A program made the translations under genes and the position numbers. A DNA stretch of 64,000 nt from Kocuria varians (GTDB taxonomy: Bacteria; Actinomycetota; Actinomycetes; Actinomycetales; Micrococcaceae), in contig NZ_BJNW01000001.1 in NCBI RefSeq assembly GCF_006539885.1, forward strand, positions 1 through 64,000, in the 5' to 3' direction. Every line of letters begins with the position of its first letter. Positions within the stretch are counted from its first letter, which is position 1. A model generated the notes under the pieces. That model made no database searches. It worked only from the letters and a program-made list of their open reading frames with translations, and was not told the origin of the DNA. Shown here piece by piece: positions 17,218 through 25,652 of the stretch.

Positions 17218-18531
17218 ATGGACACCTCGTTCCCCCACGACGCCGCGCCGCACGCCCACGGCGCCCCCGGGCAGCAGGAACCGCCCGCTGAGCTGCCCCG
17301 GCTGGCCCGGGACACCTCCCCGGAGAATCCCTGGCCGCTGAGCAAGCTCTCGCACGCTCTGCACGGCTGGGTCCAGAAGGCCCCGGACGCGTGGGTCGAG
17401 GGGCAGGTGATCGAGGTCAACGAGCGCGCCCGCGTCTGCTACGTGACGCTGCGCGACCTCCAGGAGGAGGCGTCCGTGAGCGTAACCCTCTTCAAGAAGG
17501 AGATGGCCCGCCTGGAGCGCCCGCTCGAACGGGGTTCACGCGTGGTCGTGAACCTCCAGGCGGACTTCTACGTCAAGACCGGTCGGCTCTCCATGCTGGG
17601 CCGGGACATCCGCCCCGTGGGCCTGGGGGACCTGCTGGAGCGCCTCGAACGGCTGCGCCGCGCCCTCGCGGACGAGGGTCTGTTCGACCCCGCCCGCAAG
17701 AAGCCCCTGCCCGTGCTGCCCCACCGCGTGGGCCTGATCACCGGGCGCAACTCGGACGCCGAGAAGGACGTGGTGCGCAACGCCACCAACCGCTGGCCGG
17801 GCGTGCAGTTCGAGATCCGTGAGGTCCCCGTCCAGGGCTCAGGCTCGGCACGCGCCGTCATCGGGGCGCTGGAGGAGCTCGACGCCATGGCCGAGGTGGA
17901 CGTGATCGTGATCGCCCGCGGTGGCGGCGCCTTCGAGGACCTGCTCTCGTTCAGCGAGGAGTCCCTGCTGCGCGCGGTCTTCGCGGCCCGCACCCCGGTG
18001 GTCAGCGCGATCGGCCACGAGAACGACCAGCCCCTGCTGGACCACGTGGCGGACGTGCGGGCTTCGACCCCCACGGACGCCGGCAAGCGGATCGTCCCGG
18101 ACGTCCAGGACGAGCGGCTGCGGATCCTGCAGGCGCGCGCCGCCCTGGACCGCGCCGTGAGCACGCTGATCGACCGGGAGCAGCAGGGCCTCGCCACCAT
18201 GCGCTCCCGCCCGTCCCTGTCCCAGCCGGACGGCATGATCCTGGTGCGCGAGGAGGACCTGGACCGCTGGCGCTCCCGGGCGTGGTCCGCCGTGAACTCC
18301 CAGACACTGCGCGCGCAGGACGCCGTGTCCCAGATGCGGGCGCGCGTGCGGGCCCTGTCCCCGCAGCAGACCCTGGACCGCGGCTACGCGGTGGTGCAGG
18401 CCGCGGACGGTTCCGTCCTCACGGACGCGGACGACGCCGCCGCGGGCCAGGCGCTGGCCGTCCGGCTCGCGCGCGGCGAGCTGGGCGTCCAGGTGACCGG
18501 GACCAGCACTCGCCAGCCGGGCGAGCACTGA
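17218..18531 (+). CDS. xseA: Exodeoxyribonuclease VII large subunit
   Basis: XseA with XseB degrades single-stranded DNA from both ends in repair and recombination. The 437 residues start with a 40-residue disordered leader, then an OB-fold (WVEGQVIEVNERARVCYVTL, about 60-140). The catalytic core carries RVGLITGRNSDAEKDV, VIARGGGAFEDLLSF and TPVVSAIGHENDQPLLDHVAD, with ASTPTDAGK following. The C-terminal part is coiled coil ending in QTLDRGYAVVQ. All family motifs are intact. The small subunit follows after about 150 bases. Confidence 0.96.
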   Translation: MDTSFPHDAAPHAHGAPGQQEPPAELPRLARDTSPENPWPLSKLSHALHGWVQKAPDAWVEGQVIEVNERARVCYVTLRDLQEEASVSVTLFKKEMARLERPLERGSRVVVNLQADFYVKTGRLSMLGRDIRPVGLGDLLERLERLRRALADEGLFDPARKKPLPVLPHRVGLITGRNSDAEKDVVRNATNRWPGVQFEIREVPVQGSGSARAVIGALEELDAMAEVDVIVIARGGGAFEDLLSFSEESLLRAVFAARTPVVSAIGHENDQPLLDHVADVRASTPTDAGKRIVPDVQDERLRILQARAALDRAVSTLIDREQQGLATMRSRPSLSQPDGMILVREEDLDRWRSRAWSAVNSQTLRAQDAVSQMRARVRALSPQQTLDRGYAVVQAADGSVLTDADDAAAGQALAVRLARGELGVQVTGTSTRQPGEH

Positions 18532-18681
18532 GCCCGGGGCGTCGAACCCGGCGCACAGGGCACAGCGCCCTGAGCCCGAGCACCGACCCCGAACGCTGAG
18601 CCCGACCGCACACCCCGAGCACCGGCACCAGCACCAGCACCAAGAACCGACCCCCGAGAACCCCACCGAAAGGAACACACC

Positions 18682-18975
18682 GTGGCACAGCAGGACCAGA
18701 CCAGCGGCACGCAGCAGAACTCCCCCGCGACCGGGCCGGACCTCTCGGACGTGGACCACCTCGGCTACGAGCAGGCCCGTGAGCAGCTCGTGGACGTCGT
18801 GTCCCGACTCGAGGCCGGCGGCACGACCCTCGAGGAGTCCTTGACCCTCTGGGAGCGCGGCGAGGCCCTGGCCACCCGCTGCGAGCAGTGGCTCGACGGC
18901 GCCCGGGAACGGCTCGACGCCGCCCGCGCCCGTCGTGAGGACCGGGAGCAGGCGGCGTCGTCGTCGCAGGACTGA
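18682..18975 (+). CDS. xseB: Exodeoxyribonuclease VII small subunit
   Basis: A 97-residue helical partner that binds XseA. The core LGYEQAREQLVDVVSRLEAG and TLEESLTLWERGEALATRCE (about 31-75) is the family signature. The GTG start is preceded by GAAAGGA. The intervening 150 bases after xseA hold short CACCAG/CACCGAC-type repeats and no convincing reading frame, an unusually long gap for a pair that is often adjacent or overlapping. Confidence 0.93.
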   Translation: MAQQDQTSGTQQNSPATGPDLSDVDHLGYEQAREQLVDVVSRLEAGGTTLEESLTLWERGEALATRCEQWLDGARERLDAARARREDREQAASSSQD

Positions 18976-19089
18976 GGCGCACGCACGCCGCGTGACCCGT
19001 GAGCGCCGCCGCGTTCCGCGGCGCGCGAATCCCAGCGGCGTTCCACGGCGCCGCGGTGCGAGCGCGGGAGTGCGAGCGCGCGGCGACCC

Positions 19090-20307
19090 CTACTGCTGGT
19101 AGGTGGAGAGGAACTCCCCGAGCCGGTCCAGGGCCGTGTCCAGCATGTCCACGGCCGGCAGGGTGACCAGCCGGAAGTGGTCCGGCCTGCCCCAGTTGAA
19201 GGCGCTGCCGTGGCTCAGCAGGATCTTCTGCTCCTTGAGGAGGTCCAGGGCGAAGCGCTCGTCGTCCACGATGCCAAACTTCTCCACGTCCAGCTTGGGG
19301 AACAGGTAGAGCGCGCCGTAGGCCTGCTCGCACGTGACGCCGTCGATCTCGTTGAGCTTCCGGTAGGCGATGTCCCGCTGCGCCTTGAGCCGCCCGCCCG
19401 GCAGGATGAGGTCGTTGATGGACTGGTATCCGCCCAGCGCCGTCTGGATCGCGTGCTGCGCGGGAACGTTCGCGCACATGCGCATGTTGGCGAGCAGCTT
19501 GATGCCCTCCAGGTAGGACTCCGCGCGCCAGTTCGGGCCAGTGATCGCGAGCCACCCGGAGCGGTAGCCGGCCACGCGGTACGCCTTGGAGAGCCCCGAG
19601 AAGGTCAGGCAGAGCACGTCCTCGCCCGTGAGGCTGGCGGTGTTGATCATCTCCGCGCCGTCGTACGTGATCTTCTCGTAGATCTCGTCCGAGAACAGGA
19701 TGAGGTCGTGCTCCTTGGCGAGGTCCACGATCTTCTGCAGGGTCTCGCGCGAGTAGACGGCACCCGTGGGGTTGTTCGGGTTGATGACCACGATGCCCTT
19801 GGTGCGCTCCGTGATCTTGGAGGCCATGTCCTCGAGGTCCGGGTTCCACCCGTTCTCCTCGTCGCACAGGTAGTGCACGGGCGTGCCGCCGGACAGCGCC
19901 ACCGATGCGGTCCACAGCGGGTAGTCCGGGGACGGGATGAGGACCTCGTCCCCCGGGTTGCACAGCGCCTGCAGGGTCATGGTGATCAGCTCGGAGACGC
20001 CGTTACCCAGGTAGACGTCGTCCGTGTCCAGGTTCATGATCCCGCGCGTCTGGTAGTACTGCACCACCGCGGTGCGCGCGGAGTAGATGCCCCGGGAGTC
20101 CGAGTAGCCCTGCGCGTTGGGCAGGTTCTTGATCATGTCCACGAGGATGGCGTCCGGTGCCTCGAACCCGAAGGGTGCGGGGTTGCCGATGTTCAGGCGC
20201 AGGATGCGCTGACCGGCTGCCTCCATCTTCTCCGCCTGCTCCAGGACGGGCCCGCGGATGTCGTAGAGGACGTTCTGCAGTTTGTCGGACTGGTTCACCT
20301 TTGCCAT
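19090..20307 (-). CDS. alaA: PLP-dependent aminotransferase, AlaA-like (alanine/aspartate class I)
   Basis: A fold-type I aminotransferase, most likely making alanine from pyruvate and glutamate. The 405 residues include LRLNIGNPAPFGFEAPD (38-53) and NGVSELI for the cofactor phosphate. NPNNPTG (176-182), DEIY (D207, Y210), the Schiff-base lysine SGLSK (K241) and RVAGYRSGW are also intact. The MAKVNQSDKLQNVLYDIRGP start matches AlaA/YfbQ-type proteins. It is a single gene with a short unstructured gap on either side. The exact amino-acid substrate remains an inference from the family. Confidence 0.88.
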   Translation of the reverse strand: MAKVNQSDKLQNVLYDIRGPVLEQAEKMEAAGQRILRLNIGNPAPFGFEAPDAILVDMIKNLPNAQGYSDSRGIYSARTAVVQYYQTRGIMNLDTDDVYLGNGVSELITMTLQALCNPGDEVLIPSPDYPLWTASVALSGGTPVHYLCDEENGWNPDLEDMASKITERTKGIVVINPNNPTGAVYSRETLQKIVDLAKEHDLILFSDEIYEKITYDGAEMINTASLTGEDVLCLTFSGLSKAYRVAGYRSGWLAITGPNWRAESYLEGIKLLANMRMCANVPAQHAIQTALGGYQSINDLILPGGRLKAQRDIAYRKLNEIDGVTCEQAYGALYLFPKLDVEKFGIVDDERFALDLLKEQKILLSHGSAFNWGRPDHFRLVTLPAVDMLDTALDRLGEFLSTYQQ

Positions 20308-20386
20308 GGGCCCAGACTACTCGCGGGTCTCCCGGCATCCGCTGAGCAACGGGGCCCCGCCGCAGGAGTGGGGACGCACCCCGTCC

Positions 20387-21415
20387 TCAGCGCGGCTGCT
20401 CGCGCAGGTAGGTGGCCGTGCGCTCCGGGGTCATGGCGGGGGTCTTTCCCCCGGCCAGGCGCGTGATGGTGGTGAGGTCGGCGGAGGTCAGGTCCGCGGA
20501 CACCGCGTTGACCTTCGACACGGCGTCGTCGGACAGGGAGTCCGCGGCAATGGCCACCACGCGTTCAGGGCGGAAGAGGTGGTCCGGGTCGTCCAGGGTG
20601 ACGAGGCCGTCGTCCTCGATCACCGGTTCCGTGGAGTGCAGCACCGCCGCCTGCACCTTGTCCGCCAGCAACGCGTTCACGAGCTCGTCCGTGCTGCCGT
20701 ACTCGGGGACGGACTTGGGCGTGCAGTCGTAGTAGGCCTTGAGACCCGGCGAGCCCTGGGCGCTCGACGCGTAGCCCGTGGGCACTCCCACGCTCATCGC
20801 CCCGCAGTGCTTGCCCAGGGTGTTCATGTCCCCGAGCGAATACTTGGCGCCGGTCACCGTGGTCACCACCACGCGGTCCGTGCGCTGGGCACCGGAGGAG
20901 TCGAGCAGCTCGACGCCGCGCGGTAGCACGTCCGGCAGGGCGCGGTAGACGTCGTCGTCCGAGGGCCCGGTCTCGCCGGTGATCCCCAGGAACTGGCCCA
21001 GGGAGTCGAGCAGGCCGCGGGGCGTGTCCGAGGTCCCACTGGGGGCCGCGGTTGCGGACGAGCTCGCGCTGGGCTGCGGAGAGGCCGGCGTCTCGTGCTG
21101 ACGCGCGTAGACGTAGAGGTCGCCGCTGAAGTCCGGGACCATCGTGGCGCGCCCGTCCTGCAGGGCGTCCATGATCTCCGCGCGCGAGGAGCCCACGTCC
21201 ACCACACTGGCGGCCACGCCGTCCGCGGCGAGGCGCTGCTGGTAGAGGTGGGCGAGCACGCGGGTCTGGGTGTCGACGCCCGTGGCGATCTTCACGGTGC
21301 CACCGGAGGACGACGCCGCCGGGTCCGGTGCATCCTGCTCCTGCGCCTGTCCGCAGCCGCCCAGGACGAGCGCTCCCGCGGCGGCCGCAGCCGTGGCCCG
21401 CAGCCGCCGGTTCAC
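20387..21415 (-). CDS. Glycine betaine/choline-type substrate-binding lipoprotein (OpuAC-like)
   Basis: The GTG start gives MNRRLRATAAAAAGALVLGGC, a lipoprotein signal with lipobox LGGC (C21). The mature protein has the periplasmic binding fold: VKIATGVDTQTRVLAHLYQQ opens lobe 1, VVDVGSSRAEIMDALQDGRA and MVPDFSGDLYVYA mark the ligand lobe, and CTPKSVPEYGSTDELVNALL ends the family core. A Ser/Pro/Ala-rich insertion (about 108-135) is unlike most relatives. Permease and ATPase genes normally next to it are absent; instead it overlaps a NUDIX gene by GTGA. It may work with a transporter elsewhere or act as an orphan binding protein. Confidence 0.8.
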   Translation of the reverse strand: MNRRLRATAAAAAGALVLGGCGQAQEQDAPDPAASSSGGTVKIATGVDTQTRVLAHLYQQRLAADGVAASVVDVGSSRAEIMDALQDGRATMVPDFSGDLYVYARQHETPASPQPSASSSATAAPSGTSDTPRGLLDSLGQFLGITGETGPSDDDVYRALPDVLPRGVELLDSSGAQRTDRVVVTTVTGAKYSLGDMNTLGKHCGAMSVGVPTGYASSAQGSPGLKAYYDCTPKSVPEYGSTDELVNALLADKVQAAVLHSTEPVIEDDGLVTLDDPDHLFRPERVVAIAADSLSDDAVSKVNAVSADLTSADLTTITRLAGGKTPAMTPERTATYLREQPR

Positions 21416-21936
21416 CGCTCGCCGCCGCGCCCGGGCTCGGTGGACACGTCCTGCTCGGCCACGGTCTCCGGCGGGGTCGGCGCGCCCTCGACCTGCCCCG
21501 CCAGACCGGCAAGACGCAGGGCCTGGTCCACGAGATCCAGCCGCTTGGTCCGGCCGATCTGCGTGAGCGGGATCCAGGCGACGTCGTCCGAGGAGCCGTT
21601 CTCCTCCACCGCGAGCTCCCCGCCGGTGATGTGCGCCCGGTAGATCACCCGGCACGCGTGGTTGCCGCGCTGCTGCCCGTCCAGGCGCTGCTCGGGGCTC
21701 ATCCAGTAGCTGTGGACGTTCACCAGCCCGTCCGAGTCCACGTGGAACCCGGTCTCCTCGAAGACCTCCCGGACCATGGTCTGCTCGGGCTGCTCGCCCG
21801 GTTCCATGCCGCCGCCGGGCAGCGTCCAGGCCCCCTCGAATCCGGGGTGGCGGGGGTTCCAGTGCGTGAGCAGCAGCTGCTCGTCACGGATGATCAGGGC
21901 GTACGCGCCCACGCGGGAGTCGAAGGGCTGAGTCAT
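21412..21936 (-). CDS. NUDIX hydrolase
   Basis: About 174 residues from the ATG giving MTQPFDSRVGAYALIIRDE. The NUDIX box is complete: GGMEPGE, seven residues, then REVFEETGF (about 46-68). It hydrolyses a nucleoside diphosphate linked to another group; ADP-ribose or (d)NTP-type substrates are typical, but the sequence does not decide. The tail after residue 150 is Pro/Glu/Thr-rich. Its stop overlaps the lipoprotein start, so the pair is co-translated. Confidence 0.88.
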   Translation of the reverse strand: MTQPFDSRVGAYALIIRDEQLLLTHWNPRHPGFEGAWTLPGGGMEPGEQPEQTMVREVFEETGFHVDSDGLVNVHSYWMSPEQRLDGQQRGNHACRVIYRAHITGGELAVEENGSSDDVAWIPLTQIGRTKRLDLVDQALRLAGLAGQVEGAPTPPETVAEQDVSTEPGRGGER

Positions 21937-22070
21937 GGCCGCCAGTCTACTGACGGGCCCCGGTGCCCGCCGGGCAACGCGCAGAGGCTGCGGGCTTTCG
22001 CCGTGCCGCACACTCCTGCCCGGTTCCGGGCCCGCGCCAGCGCGTCTGAGCGGGGACCCATAATGGGCGG

Positions 22071-23186
22071 ATGAGCATCGTGGAGAACGCCATTTACCGT
22101 GACGGCCGCAGGGTCGAGTCCCCCGGGTCCCTCGAGGACACCTACCGGCTGCTGCAGTCCGTGCTGGACGACGCGCAGCGCGCCTCCGACCAGGCGGCCC
22201 CCGCCGCGGCCCCCGCCGCGGACGACGACGCCTCGCACCCGGGCGCCGAGGGCGGCGTCGTCGCCCCGCGCCCCGCGGAGGACACCGTGGTCGCGTGGAT
22301 CAGCCTCTACCGGCCCTCCCGGGAGGAGATCGCCTCGCTCGCCGAGCACTTCCAGCTCCACGAGCTGGCCGTGGAGGACACCGTCCAGGCCCACCAGCGG
22401 CCCAAGATGGAGCGCTACGGGCACACGCTGTTCACCGTGATCCGCCCGGCGGTCTACCAGGACGAGACCGAGACCGTGGAGATCGGGGAGATCCACATCT
22501 TCACCGGCCCGAACTTCGTCATCACCATCCGCCACTCCGAGTCCAGCGGCGTGAGCAAGGTGCGCAAGCGGGTCGAGGCGGACCCGGACCTGCTGCGCAC
22601 GGGCCCGGACGGCATCCTCTACGCGCTGCTCGACCAGATCGTGGACGACTACTTCCCCGTGCTCAGCGGCCTGGAGAACGACATCGACGAGATCGGGGAC
22701 GCCCTGTTCGCCGGGCAGTCCAACGTCTCCCAGCGCATCTACGAGCTGGGGCGCGAGATCAGCGACTTCCACCGCGGCGTGGCACCCCTGAGCGAGGTGA
22801 TGCGCCGGTTCTTCGCCGGGTTCAGCAAGTACCGCACGGACGAGGAGCTGCAGCACCGCCTGCGGGACGTGCTCGACCACGTGATCCAGGTGACCGGCAA
22901 GCTGGAGTCCATGCGCTCCTCCCTGGGGGACGCCATGAGCCTGGACTCGACCCTCACCACAGCCCGCCAGAACGAGGCCGCCATGGTGCAGAACGAGCAG
23001 ATGAAGAAGATCTCCTCCTGGGCGGCCATCCTCTTCGCGCCGTCCATCGTGGGTTCCATCTACGGCATGAACTTCAAGAACATGCCCGAGCTGGACTGGG
23101 CCCTGGGCTACCCCATGGCGCTCGTGCTCATGGTGCTCGTGGGCGTGGTGCTCTACGTGGTGTTCAAGATCAAGAACTGGCTCTGA
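22071..23186 (+). CDS. corA: CorA-family magnesium/divalent cation transport protein
   Basis: CorA forms a pentameric channel for Mg2+ and similar ions. The 371-residue protein has a large cytoplasmic domain and two C-terminal helices (about 315-335 and 347-365). The signature GMN sits at 332-334 (SIYGMNFKNMPELDW). Residues 40-66 are an Ala/Asp-rich disordered stretch not typical of the family. The downstream mscS-like gene follows after 35 bases, so the two may share a transcript and together handle ion balance. Confidence 0.92.
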   Translation: MSIVENAIYRDGRRVESPGSLEDTYRLLQSVLDDAQRASDQAAPAAAPAADDDASHPGAEGGVVAPRPAEDTVVAWISLYRPSREEIASLAEHFQLHELAVEDTVQAHQRPKMERYGHTLFTVIRPAVYQDETETVEIGEIHIFTGPNFVITIRHSESSGVSKVRKRVEADPDLLRTGPDGILYALLDQIVDDYFPVLSGLENDIDEIGDALFAGQSNVSQRIYELGREISDFHRGVAPLSEVMRRFFAGFSKYRTDEELQHRLRDVLDHVIQVTGKLESMRSSLGDAMSLDSTLTTARQNEAAMVQNEQMKKISSWAAILFAPSIVGSIYGMNFKNMPELDWALGYPMALVLMVLVGVVLYVVFKIKNWL

Positions 23187-23221
23187 GCGGGCTCCCACCC
23201 CGGGCGGTTAGCCTGACGGGG

Positions 23222-24301
23222 ATGGACAACCTCGAATTCTGGCTCGACAAACCCCTGCGCGTGCTCATGGTGATCGTGGGCGCGGTGGTGGTCTCCGCCG
23301 TCGTGCGCCTGGTCATCCGCAAGGTCACGCGCGGGATCGCCCGCGGCACTCAGTCGCGTATCGTCAAGCGCTTCGACCACGGGCAGGCGCGCTGGGTGCA
23401 GGACTCCGGGCTCGCCTCCGAGCGGCAGTCCCTGCGGGCGCGCACGATCGGTGCGGTGCTCTCCTCGGTCTGCTCGCTCGTAGTCTGGGCCATCGCCATC
23501 CTCATGATCATCTCGGAGCTCGGCTTCAACATCGGACCGGTGCTCGCCTCCGCCGGGATCGCGGGTGTGGCGCTGTCCTTCGGGGCGCAGTCGCTCGTGA
23601 AGGACTACCTCTCCGGCGTGTTCATCGTCGCGGAGGACCAGCTGGGCATCGGCGACTCCGTGGACCTGGGCGAGGCGATCGGCACCGTGGAGAACGTGGG
23701 GCTCCGCGTGACCCAGGTGCGCGACGTCAAGGGCACCCTGTGGCACGTGCGCAACGGGGAGATCCTGCGCGTGGGCAACCAGTCCCAGGGCTGGGCCCGC
23801 TGCGTGCTGGACATCCCCGTGCCCTACGACACGAACATCGACCTCATCGCGGACATGATCGCCCACGAGGCGCAGATGGTGCGCGACGATCCGGACATCG
23901 GCCCCAGCATCGTGGAGGACCCCGAGGTCTGGGGTGTGGAGAGCGTGACCGGCGAGAACGTCACCCTGCGGCTCGCGGTGAAGACCGCCCCGCTGCAGCA
24001 GTGGGACGTCGCGCGCGTGATGCGCGTGCGGATCAAGAAGATGCTCGACCGCGAGGGCCTGCGGATCCCGCTGACCAACCAGGTCACCGTCCGCACGGGG
24101 TCCGAGCCGGAGCTGCAGGGCGACGCCCCCACCACGTCCTTCCCCATGCCGCGCGTGCCCACCACGGGCAACCTGCGCACCACCCCGGTCCGCCCGTTCG
24201 TGGGCGACGAGGACAGCCACACCCCGGACGGACGCACGCCCAGCCGCGACGAGACCGGCGGCGAGGGCACCACCTCCTCGGAGCGCCGCGGGGACGGCTG
24301 A
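23222..24301 (+). CDS. Small-conductance mechanosensitive ion channel (MscS family)
   Basis: MscS channels open under membrane tension to release solutes after osmotic downshift. The 359 residues contain an N-terminal helix (about 13-33), a second (about 80-100) and the pore helix region PVLASAGIAGVALSFGAQSLVKDYLSGVF split over residues 104-138. The conserved beta domain follows (GDSVDLGEAIGTVENVGLRVT). The C-terminal 60 residues are Thr/Pro/Asp-rich and variable. The start ATG is the only one giving the family N-terminus; a long upstream extension in the same frame only overlaps corA out of frame. Confidence 0.9.
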   Translation: MDNLEFWLDKPLRVLMVIVGAVVVSAVVRLVIRKVTRGIARGTQSRIVKRFDHGQARWVQDSGLASERQSLRARTIGAVLSSVCSLVVWAIAILMIISELGFNIGPVLASAGIAGVALSFGAQSLVKDYLSGVFIVAEDQLGIGDSVDLGEAIGTVENVGLRVTQVRDVKGTLWHVRNGEILRVGNQSQGWARCVLDIPVPYDTNIDLIADMIAHEAQMVRDDPDIGPSIVEDPEVWGVESVTGENVTLRLAVKTAPLQQWDVARVMRVRIKKMLDREGLRIPLTNQVTVRTGSEPELQGDAPTTSFPMPRVPTTGNLRTTPVRPFVGDEDSHTPDGRTPSRDETGGEGTTSSERRGDG

Positions 24302-24407
24302 GCGCCTGACATCCGAGGCTGGGCGGGCAGAATCCCTGCGGGATGCGGGCGGGCCCGTCTCGCACGGGGTGAAACGTGTCGGGTGGGTACGTCCGAGCAG
24401 GACGTGC

Positions 24408-25457
24408 TCAGCGCCGCTTCTTGGCGCGCCCGTTCTTGACCTTGCGCCCCGGCTTGCGGCGCAGCCCGGGCTTCGTGCTCGCGCCGGCCTTCGCCCAGCC
24501 GCTGGACTGGCCCTTGCCCTTCGGGGTCGCGGCGGTCGCCTCCGCCGGCGCGGCTCCGGTTCCGGTTCCGTTCGCAATCTCGGACGACGACGACGCCCGC
24601 TCCGGTCTCCCGGCGCGCGTCCGGTCCCCGTTCTTGGCGGTCCGCCCGGATCCATCTCGGCGCGAAACTGTGGCCTCGCCCTGACGAGACGCCGCGGCGT
24701 CGTTGCCACGAGAATCCGCGCCGCTGCCCCGGCCGCTGGACTCCTTGCGGCCACGCACGACACCCACGAAGCGCTGCACGGCGTCCTCGACGGCGTCCTC
24801 CAAGCCGCGCGGCCACACCAGGGCGACCGGAACGGTCGGGGCGTCGGTGATCTCGCGGGTGGTGACGTCCTTGCGGGCGTGCAGCCGGGCCACGGACATC
24901 GGCAGGACCACCGGCCCCACACCGGCGGCTGCGAGCTCCACGGCCATGGCGGCGTCGTCGATGTCCGCGTGGGCCTGCGGCGTGGCCTCCTCGGTGAGCT
25001 GCGCGAGGGTGAGGGTGTCCAGGACGCCCAGGACGTCGTCGGTGCTCAGCACGGCAACGCGCAGCTCGTCGTAGAGGGGAACGGCGTGGTGGGTCGTGCG
25101 CAAGGACTCGAGGGACGGGCCCGCCGGGTCCCAGCCCAGGCGCACGAAGCACGCCGTGACCTCGCCGCCGTCCAGGGCCTCGCGCCAGCCGGCCGCCGGG
25201 ACCAGGGCGTCGCGCAGCACGGGCTTCATGCGGCGCTCACGCCAGCGTCCGAACCACTTGCCGGGCATCACACCGGGGACGTAGCCGATGGTCAGGCTGT
25301 CCTCCGCGGGCGTTCCGTCCGCTTCCTGCTCGTCCTCCCCCGCTGCCGCGGGCGTCGTGACCTCGGGCGCGGTGTCCTCAGGAGCGGTCACGTCGTCCGG
25401 CGCCGCACTCTCCGGGGCGGGCTCGGACAGGGGCGATGTGGGTTCCGCGGCGGTCAT
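24408..25457 (-). CDS. Uncharacterised protein with periplasmic-binding-like core and Lys/Arg-rich tail
   Basis: About 349 residues. An acidic, Ala/Pro/Glu-rich leader (1-55) precedes a core that resembles the substrate-binding half of LysR-type regulators (DSLTIGYVPGVMPGKWFGRW, then LRVAVLSTDDVLGVL and TVPVALVWPRGLEDAVEDAVQRFVGVVRGR), without a helix-turn-helix. The last 110 residues are Ser/Gly/Lys/Arg-rich and end GRKVKNGRAKKRR, very basic and likely nucleic-acid binding. I know similar proteins only as hypotheticals in Micrococcaceae. No operon partner; it lies just before the tRNA and the element. Confidence 0.7.
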   Translation of the reverse strand: MTAAEPTSPLSEPAPESAAPDDVTAPEDTAPEVTTPAAAGEDEQEADGTPAEDSLTIGYVPGVMPGKWFGRWRERRMKPVLRDALVPAAGWREALDGGEVTACFVRLGWDPAGPSLESLRTTHHAVPLYDELRVAVLSTDDVLGVLDTLTLAQLTEEATPQAHADIDDAAMAVELAAAGVGPVVLPMSVARLHARKDVTTREITDAPTVPVALVWPRGLEDAVEDAVQRFVGVVRGRKESSGRGSGADSRGNDAAASRQGEATVSRRDGSGRTAKNGDRTRAGRPERASSSSEIANGTGTGAAPAEATAATPKGKGQSSGWAKAGASTKPGLRRKPGRKVKNGRAKKRR

Positions 25458-25579
25458 CCCCCCACTGTAGATGCCGCGCCGCAGCGACCCGCACACGGGC
25501 TGCGCGGTCGCCACGCAGGGGCTCAGCGAGAAGGATGTGCGAAAAACCGCCGGGCGGGCTAGAGTGTTTCCTGTTGTTC

Positions 25580-25652
25580 GGGGCTTTAGCTCAGTTGGTA
25601 GAGCGTTTCGTTCGCAATGAAAAGGTCAGGGGTTCGATTCCCCTAAGCTCCA
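25580..25652 (+). tRNA. tRNA-Ala (anticodon CGC)
   Basis: A 73-base cloverleaf. The acceptor stem GGGGCTT/AAGCTCC has one G-T pair. The D arm is GCTC..GAGC, and the anticodon stem TTTCG/TGAAA frames loop TTCGCAA with anticodon CGC. The T arm is AGGGG TTCGATT CCCCT, and the discriminator is A. CCA is not encoded. A TAGAGT box sits about 15 bases upstream. The gene marks the edge of the integrated element and stays intact, so integration restored its 3' part. Confidence 0.95.

Noticed and set aside
22295-24301. A long frame joining the corA region to the MscS channel
   Set aside because: The first 300 residues are the wrong frame of corA. The channel has its own ATG at 23222.
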